The notes beneath the pieces are model-generated. The model was not told the DNA's origin. It did not search any database and saw only the letters and a program-made list of their open reading frames with translations. From an uncultured Prevotellaceae bacterium (lineage in GTDB: Bacteria; Bacteroidota; Bacteroidia; Bacteroidales; Bacteroidaceae): a DNA stretch of 64,000 bases. The stretch spans positions 1-64,000 of the forward strand of contig CACYYG010000010.1 in assembly GCA_902778535.1 (NCBI GenBank), read 5' to 3'. A program made the position numbers and the translations under genes. This document shows positions 57,370-64,000 of the stretch, piece after piece (positions within the stretch are counted from its first letter, which is position 1; the number at the start of each line of letters is the position of its first letter).

Positions 57370-58647
57370 ATGGCACATATTGACAAGGAGATTCTACGGT
57401 TGGCGCTGCCAAGCATCGTGTCGAACATCACGGTGCCGCTCTTAGGGCTATGCGATGTGGCCATCATGGGCCACGTCGGCGGTGCCAGGCACATCGGTGC
57501 CATCGCCATCGGGTCAATGATCTTCAACGTCATGTACTGGCTGTTCGTCTTTCTGCGAATGAGCACCAGCGGACTGACAGCGCAGGCCTATGGCGCCACG
57601 CGATGGGACATAGCACGAAACGTGCGGCGCCGCCACCTGGCAATGGCGCTCTGTTTCGGCGGGGCTATTGTCATATTGCAGGAGCCGCTACGCCTGCTCA
57701 CGTTCTGGCTGATGCAGGCTGAGGGCGACGTTGCCGCACTCTGCACGCCTTATTATTACATCTGTATCTGGGGCGCGCCGGCCGTGCTCGGTCTCTACGT
57801 GGTGACAGGCTGGCTTGTGGGTATGCAGAACACGCGCCTGCCGATGGTCATCGCCATTGGGCAGAACGTGGTGAACATCGCCACGTCGCTGGTGCTGGTG
57901 CTGGTCTTCGACATGGGCATCACGGGCGTGGCCGTCGGCACGGTGGTGGCACAGTGGGCAGGGTTCCTGGTGGCATTAGCAGCCCCCCTTTCGTCCCCCG
58001 AGGGGGACACTGTTGTCCTAAAGAGTAATGAAGCCCCCTCGGGGGCCGTAGGGGGGGCTTCCAGTTCCTTCTACCTTTTCCTCCGTACCGTCTGCCTGGT
58101 CAGCGTCAATTTGTATTTCACGTCGGCAGGCTCGGCACAGGGTGCGCTGATACTGGCAGCAAACACGCTGCTGATGCAGTTTTTCACCTTTTACAGTTAT
58201 ATGACCGACGGCTTTGCCAATGCCGGCGAGGCCTTGGCGGGACGCTATGTAGGTGCCAGCGACGCGGCAATGCTCAAGCTGACGGTGCGACGCCTGTTCT
58301 TCTGGGGCTTGGTCATGGCCGTGCTCTTTACTGCCGTCTATGTCCTGGCAGGCTCGACACTGCTGCGCCTGCTCACCACCGACGGCGACGTCATTGCCAC
58401 TGCCCGACACTATCTCCCGTGGGCCGTATGTATTCCCTTCGCAGGCATGGCCGCTTTCGTGTGGGATGGCATCTTCATCGGCATGACGCGCGCCAAGGGA
58501 ATGCTCACGGCCTGTTTCATAGCCGCCGTGGTGTTCTTCGTGCTTTGGCTGCTGCTTTCCCCCACGCTGCACAACAATGCCCTCTGGCTCGCCTTCGTTG
58601 CATTTCTGGCAACGCGTGGCTTAGTACAAACAATAGAAGCACTATGA
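57370..58647 (+). CDS. MATE-family efflux transporter (DinF-like)
   Basis: 425-residue inner-membrane protein with about 12 hydrophobic segments and the MATE opening LALPSIVSNITVPLLGLCDVAIMGHVGG. The hydrophilic linker between the two six-helix halves (residues about 204-231) contains APLSSPEGDT and EAPSGAVGGA, encoded by a GC-rich palindromic element related to that in hypD. Substrate unknown. Its stop overlaps the next start (ATGA). Confidence 0.88.
   Translation: MAHIDKEILRLALPSIVSNITVPLLGLCDVAIMGHVGGARHIGAIAIGSMIFNVMYWLFVFLRMSTSGLTAQAYGATRWDIARNVRRRHLAMALCFGGAIVILQEPLRLLTFWLMQAEGDVAALCTPYYYICIWGAPAVLGLYVVTGWLVGMQNTRLPMVIAIGQNVVNIATSLVLVLVFDMGITGVAVGTVVAQWAGFLVALAAPLSSPEGDTVVLKSNEAPSGAVGGASSSFYLFLRTVCLVSVNLYFTSAGSAQGALILAANTLLMQFFTFYSYMTDGFANAGEALAGRYVGASDAAMLKLTVRRLFFWGLVMAVLFTAVYVLAGSTLLRLLTTDGDVIATARHYLPWAVCIPFAGMAAFVWDGIFIGMTRAKGMLTACFIAAVVFFVLWLLLSPTLHNNALWLAFVAFLATRGLVQTIEAL
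57980..58061 (+). repeat. In-frame GC-rich palindromic element inside the MATE gene
   Basis: The element contains GTCCCCCGAGGGGGAC and GCCCCCTCGGGGGC hairpins within outer AGCCCCCC / GGGGGGCT arms. It has the same coding-strand orientation and reading frame as the element at 992-1058. The centre is 15 nt longer here (VVLKSN against K), so length varies in multiples of three. Confidence 0.88.
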
Positions 58648-59825
58648 GAACAGCAATTATCGGAGGCGGAGCGGCAGGCTTTTTCCTGGCCATCAACCTG
58701 AAGGAGATGATGCCTGCCATGGACGTGGTCATCATGGAGAGTGCCCAACGTGTGCTGCGTAAGGTAGAGCTGTCGGGCGGCGGGCGCTGCAATGTGACAA
58801 ACACCTTCGAGGGCATCCGCGACCTGAAAGAGGTCTATCCGCGCGGCCACCGCCTGATGGGCCGCCTGTTCCGCACGTTCAGCCCGCAGGATGCCTGGCA
58901 GTGGTTCGAGCGCCGCGGTGTGCGACTGACAGCACAGGCCGACCACTGCGTCTTCCCTGTTTCACAAGATGCCCACACCATCATCAACCTCTTTTTGGCT
59001 GAGACGAAGCGGTTAGGCATTGCCGTAAAGACAGGATGCCGTATAAAAACACTCGATGAAATGGGCGATTTTTGCAACATTTGCATCACCACAGGCGGCC
59101 AGCCCCGTAGCGAAGGACTGCGCTGGCTGGGACAGGATATTGTCGAGCCTGTGCCGTCGCTCTTCACCCTGAGCATTGCCGACAGCAAACTGAATGTGCT
59201 GACGGGCACCGTCGTGCCCAACGCCACCGTCTTCATACCCGGCACGAAACTCAGGGCCGGCGGTGCGCTGTTGCTCACCCACTGGGGCATGAGCGGTCCC
59301 GCAATCCTGCGACTGTCGAGCTATGCGGCACGCTATTTGGCCGAGTGCAATTACCTGTCGCCGCTGATGGTGAACTGGACAAGCGCCACCGAGGCCGAGG
59401 CGACAGCAGCCATCGTTTCCCTGACCAGGCAGTGTGCCCAGAAGCTCATCACCAGCGTGACGCCGCTACAGCTGCCGCAGCGCCTTTGGACATATCTGTG
59501 TGAAAAAGCTATCGGACAACGCGCCCGTGCGCCGTGGGGCAGTCTGAACGCGAAGGAACAGCACCGACTGGTAAACGTGCTCATTGCCGACGAATACCAC
59601 AGCAGCGGCCGTGCGCCCCACCGCGATGAGTTTGTCACCTGCGGCGGCGTCTCGCTCTCGGCCGTCAACGCCGCAACACTGGAGAGCCGCACGCATCCAG
59701 GCCTCTATTTCGCCGGCGAGGTGCTCGACATCGACGGCGTGACGGGCGGCTTCAATTTCCAGGCTGCATGGACCACAGCCTTCACCGTAGCCTGCGCCAT
59801 CAGCCAAAAGGCCGACGCTTTATAA
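58644..59825 (+). CDS. FAD-dependent oxidoreductase, HI0933/YhiN family
   Basis: 393-residue flavoprotein. The FAD-binding Rossmann motif is IIGGGAAGFFLA at the N-terminus, followed by the family signature VELSGGGRCNVTNTFEG, LLTHWGMSGPAILRLS and the C-terminal FAGEVLDIDGVTGGFNFQAAWTTA. The start at 58644 overlaps the MATE stop. The physiological substrate of this family is unclear. Last gene of the 45-60 kb run. Confidence 0.88.
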   Translation: MRTAIIGGGAAGFFLAINLKEMMPAMDVVIMESAQRVLRKVELSGGGRCNVTNTFEGIRDLKEVYPRGHRLMGRLFRTFSPQDAWQWFERRGVRLTAQADHCVFPVSQDAHTIINLFLAETKRLGIAVKTGCRIKTLDEMGDFCNICITTGGQPRSEGLRWLGQDIVEPVPSLFTLSIADSKLNVLTGTVVPNATVFIPGTKLRAGGALLLTHWGMSGPAILRLSSYAARYLAECNYLSPLMVNWTSATEAEATAAIVSLTRQCAQKLITSVTPLQLPQRLWTYLCEKAIGQRARAPWGSLNAKEQHRLVNVLIADEYHSSGRAPHRDEFVTCGGVSLSAVNAATLESRTHPGLYFAGEVLDIDGVTGGFNFQAAWTTAFTVACAISQKADAL

Positions 59826-60067
59826 ACCCGAATCGGCCATTCTTTGTGTCTTTGTGTTCAGTTTATACTGGCCGTGGCCCCTCCGTTTTCTTTACAAAAC
59901 TGTTAAAAAAACGGCGATTAACTACCCCTCAGAATCGCTCAGAATTCACCAAGTGTTTCTTTGGCCTAAAATAACGCAAAATGAGCGCAGTTGGCTATCT
60001 GGCTGAATGACAGACACTTAACGCTTCTTGGCGTTTATGGCGAGCATCCCCGTGAAAAAAAGGATGG

Positions 60068-60107
60068 TCCGCGTGAAAAAATCTATCGATAGATTTTTTT
60101 GCGCGGA
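60068..60107. repeat. 40-bp palindrome centred on ATCGAT, copy 2
   Basis: The two halves pair in 18 of 20 positions, the other two being G-T. Arms TCCGCG / CGCGGA bound the AT core AAAAATCTATCGATAGATTTTT. The same core with one arm is at 24991-25025. Confidence 0.88.
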
Positions 60108-60490
60108 GCCTCTTTATGAGCATCAACTGGCCGTTTTTCATCGAAACAAGGTCGTTTTTTGACGCCAAGAGGGTGCTGGGAGAACTAAAAAGCTGCACAA
60201 CAAACATACAAATGTGCATTTTTCGGACTCCTCTACGGAATTTGTCAGACAAATTCTACACAAAGTCGGGCAGAATCCGTTCCAGATTGGGAAAAACAAT
60301 TTGTAAAAAAAATCGAAACCATTTTCTTTACAAATTATCTGTGGAGATATTTTTTCAAGAGGTCATTTTCCTTGTTCAACTGAAGGGGTTGCCGCCTGCA
60401 GTCCATGTTGTCTTTCAACATTGCCACCCTTGTTGTTTTAAAAAAAGCCAATAATAAGGGAAAAATGATGGCCGTTTGCAGAAAAAAGTG

Positions 60491-60498
60491 TAAATTTG
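60491..60498 (+). promoter_or_regulatory. Promoter -7 element of the S41 protease gene
   Basis: TAAATTTG matches TAnnTTTG and lies 14 nt before the first ATG (60513), or 20 nt before the preferred one (60519). Confidence 0.5.
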
Positions 60499-60512
60499 CG
60501 CACGAAAATTAA

Positions 60513-62132
60513 ATGGAAATGAGAAAAAACATCATATTGACAGCAGCAATGAGCTTGCTGCTGACATTGTCTGCGCTTGCGCAGCGCGAGAATGAAATGT
60601 TGAGACTGAGGAAGCTGAACATGGCACGCACAGCCATTGAGGCCCTTTATGTAGACACCGTCAATGGCGACAAACTGGTAGAGGACGCCATACGCGGCAT
60701 GCTGGAGAAACTTGATCCGCACTCCGCCTACAGTGACCCGAAGGAGACGAAGGAAATGAACGAGCCGCTGAACGGCAGCTTTGAGGGCATCGGCGTGCAG
60801 TTCAACATGGTTGACGACACGCTGCTCGTCATCCAGCCCGTGTCGAAAGGCCCGTCGGAGAAGGTGGGCATCATGGCCGGCGACCGCATTGTGGGGGTGG
60901 CCGACACCGCCATTGCCGGCGTGAAGATGTCGAAGGAGGAAATCATGCGGCGCCTGCGCGGTCCAAAGGGCACCGTGGCCAAACTGAAGGTGGTGCGTCG
61001 CGGCATCAGCGACACGCTGCGCTTCGACGTGGTGCGCGACAAGATTCCCGTCTTCTCCATCGACGCCACTTACATGCTGCGCCCCGGCATCGGCTACATA
61101 CGCATCGGCAGTTTCTCAGCCACAACCTATGAGGAATTAAAGAAGAGTCTGGACAAACTCAAGGAGCAAGGCATGAAAGACCTCGTACTCGACCTACAGA
61201 GCAATGGCGGCGGCTATCTGCAGGCTGCCGTCGATGTAGCGGGTGAGTTCCTGCAACATGGCGACCTCATCGTCTATACCGACGGACGCTCCGTACCACA
61301 CCATGAGTACAAAGCAGGCAGCAACGGTGCCTTCCGCCAGACATCATTCACCGGCACCGACCCGCTGCAGGCTGCTGAGGGCCGCGTCGTCGTGCTCGTC
61401 GACCAGTTCTCTGCCTCGGCTGCCGAGATTGTCACCGGCGCCATACAAGACCAGGACCGCGGCATCGTCATTGGGCGCCGCACCTTCGGCAAGGGACTGG
61501 TGCAGCGACCCATCGAACTGCCCGACGGCTCGATGATACGCCTCACCATCGCACACTACTACACACCCTCTGGACGATGCATACAGAAGCCTTACGAGAA
61601 AGGCAACAAGAAAAGCTACGACCTGGACATCGTGAACCGCCTGAAAAGCGGCGAGCTGACCAACGAGGACAGCATACACGTGGCCGACTCACTGCGCTTC
61701 GAGACACTGCGCCTGCATCGCACCGTCTACGGCGGCGGCGGTATCATGCCCGACTATTTCGTGGCTCAGGACACAGCCCACTACACACGCCTGCACCGCG
61801 AGCTATCGGCCAAGGGCGTCATCATTCAGCAGAACCTGCACTACGTAGACGACCATCGCAAGCAGCTGCAGAAGAAATACGCCTCGTTCAGCGACTACCA
61901 ACAGCACTTCACCGTGCCGCAAGAACTGATTGACACCGTCATCAGCGAAGGCGAGAAGCTGGGCATCAAGGCCAAGGACGACGACGAGCTGCAAAAGACG
62001 CTGCCTACGCTTACGCTGCAGCTGAAAGCCCTCATCGCCCGCGACATTTGGGACATGAGCGAATACTTTGCCATTATGAACGAGGACAACGCCATCGTTC
62101 AAAAGGCCATACAATTACTGAATAAGGAATAA
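60513..62132 (+). CDS. S41-family C-terminal processing peptidase
   Basis: Periplasmic PDZ protease of the CtpA/Prc type. Signal peptide to residue 24 (ALAQ); PDZ domain at about 87-165 (EGIGVQFNMVDDTLLVIQPV, GIMAGDRIVGVAD); catalytic Ser about 302 in DQFSASAAEIVTGA and Lys about 327 in RRTFGKGLVQRP. The tail after 470 is helical. 540 residues. The start may be M1 or M3 (MRKNIILTAAMSLLL). The outer-membrane protein gene follows in 4 bp. Confidence 0.9.
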   Translation: MEMRKNIILTAAMSLLLTLSALAQRENEMLRLRKLNMARTAIEALYVDTVNGDKLVEDAIRGMLEKLDPHSAYSDPKETKEMNEPLNGSFEGIGVQFNMVDDTLLVIQPVSKGPSEKVGIMAGDRIVGVADTAIAGVKMSKEEIMRRLRGPKGTVAKLKVVRRGISDTLRFDVVRDKIPVFSIDATYMLRPGIGYIRIGSFSATTYEELKKSLDKLKEQGMKDLVLDLQSNGGGYLQAAVDVAGEFLQHGDLIVYTDGRSVPHHEYKAGSNGAFRQTSFTGTDPLQAAEGRVVVLVDQFSASAAEIVTGAIQDQDRGIVIGRRTFGKGLVQRPIELPDGSMIRLTIAHYYTPSGRCIQKPYEKGNKKSYDLDIVNRLKSGELTNEDSIHVADSLRFETLRLHRTVYGGGGIMPDYFVAQDTAHYTRLHRELSAKGVIIQQNLHYVDDHRKQLQKKYASFSDYQQHFTVPQELIDTVISEGEKLGIKAKDDDELQKTLPTLTLQLKALIARDIWDMSEYFAIMNEDNAIVQKAIQLLNKE

Positions 62133-62136
62133 AAAG

Positions 62137-64000
62137 ATGAAAATCAGGAAACTATTGACGGCTGTCCTGCTCATGGCAGGCATCGCCACCAATGCCCAGA
62201 CCACCGTGAAGGGCGTCGTCATCGACAAGACGCAGGGTGTGGGCGAGCCCTTTGCTACCGTGAGGGTGTTTAAGCAGGGCAACACCGACAAAGCCGAGGC
62301 CATGTTCCTTACCGACGTGGAGGGCAACTTCAGCCAGCAGGTCAGCGGCAAGGGAAAGTACGACGTCGTCGTCAGCAGCATTGGCAAGAACGAACTGAAG
62401 CAGACCGTGGAGCTGACAGGCAGCGGCGTCGTGGACATGGGCACGCTCTACCTCACCGAGAATCCCAACGAGTTGGAGGGCGTCACGGTGATAGCCCAGA
62501 AGCCGCTGGTGAAGATGGAAGTAGACAAAATGACCTACAACGTGAAGGAGGACGAGGACTCGAAGGTGTCTACCGTGCTCGACATGCTGCGCAAGGTGCC
62601 GATGGTAACCGTCGACGGCCAGGACAACATCAGCGTCAACGGCTCGTCGTCCTTCAAGGTCTATGTCGACGGCAAGCCCAACGTGATGTTCAGCAGCAAC
62701 CCCTCCGTCATTTTCAAGAGCATGCCCGCAGCAGCGGTGAAGAGCATCGAGGTGGTGACCAACCCCGGCGCAAAGTATGATGCCGAGGGTGCCGGCGGCG
62801 TGCTCAACATCGTATTAGACAAGCAGGTGATGGGCAGCGAGAGCATGAACGGATACAACGGCACGCTGCGCGCCGAGGTGGGCAACACGGCATGGGGGGC
62901 TGGCGCCTTCCTCAGCGGACAGCAGGGAAAGCTCACCTACAGCACCAACATACTGTATCAGAACACTCATCCCGGCACCACGAAGGTGAACAGCCTCATG
63001 GAGCAGAAACTCTATAGCCAGACCTCCGAGAGCCGCACCAAGACACGCATCCCCTTCACCATGGGAAGCCTCGCCCTGAGCTACGAGCTGGACTCGATGA
63101 GCAGCGTCAGCTTCTCGGCCGACATCACCAGCATGAGCATGAAGAATACCGGACGCACGGAGACGGACCTGGGAACACCCTACGGCTCAGCCCCCGGACA
63201 GCAGTACGGCAGCAATCTCTACATGAAGAGCGGCAACACCAGCTTCAGCGGCAGTCTCGACTACCAGCGCTTCTTCAACAAGGAGCGCACCAGCTGGGTG
63301 GCTGTCATCTATCAGCTGTCCTACGACCCCACACACAGCGAGACTCGCAACGACTTCGATGCCGTGAGCGGTATGCCCTTCGACATCACTGACCGCTACT
63401 CCGACAACCACGAGAAGACGACACAGCACACGCTGCAGGTCGACTACACCACGCCCTTCGGCACCAGCAACACCCTGAACTTGGGTGCCAAGCTGATGAT
63501 GCGCAGGGCTACCAGCGAAGCAGAATACTATCTGGCCGGCGTCTACAACCGCGACATGAGCATGGACTATGAGCACAGCAATAACATCGGCGCCCTCTAT
63601 GCCGAGTATGAAGGCAAGTGGGGCATGCTGGGAGCCAAGGCAGGTATGCGCTATGAGCGCACGTGGCAGGACATAAAGTATCACTTGGGCAACGGACAGG
63701 ACTTCAAGAACGACTACGGCACACTGGTGCCATCGGCCAGCCTCAGCTACACGCTGGCTCCGACGAGCAACATCGGTATGACCTACAACATGCGTATCTC
63801 GCGCCCAGGCATCAGCTATCTGAATCCCTACGTCGACCGCTCCACGCCGACGGCACTCACCTACGGCAACAGCAACCTCGATGTGGAGAAGACGCACAAC
63901 ATAGCATTGGTGTTCAACGCTTTCAGCCAGAAGATTATGGTCAACCTGAACCTGAGCCACAATTTCACTGACAACGGCATCGAGCAGTACAGCTTCGACG
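62137..64000 (+). CDS. Outer-membrane beta-barrel family protein (partial)
   Basis: The gene runs off the right edge after about 621 codons. A signal peptide (MKIRKLLTAVLLMAGIATNAQ) is followed by a carboxypeptidase-regulatory-like sandwich (TTVKGVVIDKTQGVGEPFATV), a plug-like region (VLDMLRKVPMVTVDGQDNISVNGSSSFKV, IEVVTNPGAKYDAEGAGGVLNIVLDK) and barrel strands. This matches the TonB-receptor-related outer membrane beta-barrel family (PF14905 type) rather than SusC. No TonB box was identified. Role unknown. Confidence 0.85.
   Translation, partial: MKIRKLLTAVLLMAGIATNAQTTVKGVVIDKTQGVGEPFATVRVFKQGNTDKAEAMFLTDVEGNFSQQVSGKGKYDVVVSSIGKNELKQTVELTGSGVVDMGTLYLTENPNELEGVTVIAQKPLVKMEVDKMTYNVKEDEDSKVSTVLDMLRKVPMVTVDGQDNISVNGSSSFKVYVDGKPNVMFSSNPSVIFKSMPAAAVKSIEVVTNPGAKYDAEGAGGVLNIVLDKQVMGSESMNGYNGTLRAEVGNTAWGAGAFLSGQQGKLTYSTNILYQNTHPGTTKVNSLMEQKLYSQTSESRTKTRIPFTMGSLALSYELDSMSSVSFSADITSMSMKNTGRTETDLGTPYGSAPGQQYGSNLYMKSGNTSFSGSLDYQRFFNKERTSWVAVIYQLSYDPTHSETRNDFDAVSGMPFDITDRYSDNHEKTTQHTLQVDYTTPFGTSNTLNLGAKLMMRRATSEAEYYLAGVYNRDMSMDYEHSNNIGALYAEYEGKWGMLGAKAGMRYERTWQDIKYHLGNGQDFKNDYGTLVPSASLSYTLAPTSNIGMTYNMRISRPGISYLNPYVDRSTPTALTYGNSNLDVEKTHNIALVFNAFSQKIMVNLNLSHNFTDNGIEQYSFD

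Larger units (their letters stand above)
59826..60512. other. Gene-free region upstream of the S41 protease
   Basis: 687 bp, AT-rich. It contains a CCGTTTT / AAAACGG inverted repeat (about 59882-59914), a GGCCTAAAATAACGC segment near 59963 that partly matches the flank of the GTAACC element, and the 40-bp palindrome at 60068-60107. Short open frames on both strands show no family likeness. No RNA gene was recognised. Confidence 0.55.

Noticed and set aside
59995-60454. Short open frames around the 40-bp palindrome
   Set aside because: They cross the palindrome, have no family likeness and lie on both strands; probably noncoding.

Overview
The window reads as chromosomal DNA of a gut- or rumen-type Bacteroidales bacterium, most likely Prevotella or a close relative. 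The evidence is two SusC/SusD pairs, promoters with the Bacteroidetes -7 motif TAnnTTTG, almost no Shine-Dalgarno sequences, a C-terminal domain of the type IX secretion kind, and pectin-directed enzymes. This is inferred from gene content; no 16S or other marker was compared.

Layout. (1) 1-6.7 kb: trans-4-hydroxyproline dehydratase (hypD) behind a REP-associated tyrosine transposase (RAYT) on the minus strand, then mdh, a Ca/Na antiporter and a MerR regulator on the plus strand. This block is flanked by two inverted copies of a ~150-bp element. (2) 7-15.1 kb, minus strand: parA-parB-DUF5683-LysM transglycosylase-relA/spoT-nadE-pectinesterase. (3) 15.5-33.2 kb, minus strand: a seven-gene surface operon, FAS1-SusC-SusD-FAS1-FAS1-SusC-SusD, with no hydrolase. 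Upstream of it, as a separate unit, is a 1274-residue secreted modular protein. (4) 38-45.1 kb, plus strand: housekeeping genes (peptidase U32, CxxCxGxG membrane protein, sufE, ruvB, coaD, ybeY, acpP, fabF, rnc). (5) 45.1-59.8 kb, plus strand: a carbohydrate-degrading run (GH2 beta-galactosidase, second GH2, GH106 rhamnosidase, sialate O-acetylesterase-type esterase, beta-helix protein), then a MATE transporter and a flavoprotein. This set suits pectin side chains. (6) 60.5 kb to the end: an S41 processing protease and an outer-membrane beta-barrel protein cut by the window edge.

The most unusual content is a dense, multi-family population of small repeats. (a) Intergenic arrays of short palindromes, unrelated in sequence between sites, are spaced at 21-22 bp. 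One family, GTAACC-CACGT-GGTTAC, occurs at three sites, and a RAYT gene lies in the same window. (b) GC-rich palindromic elements sit in frame inside genes. Two copies, in hypD and in the MATE gene, have the same orientation and reading frame and encode nearly the same peptide. (c) Short tandem repeats, mostly of 7 nt, lie directly upstream of the start codons of about eight genes, including both susD genes. Others lie inside coding regions, including a signal peptide. (d) A 40-bp palindrome centred on ATCGAT occurs at 60.1 kb, with a shorter relative at 25.0 kb. All statements about homologues and copy numbers outside this window are untested.
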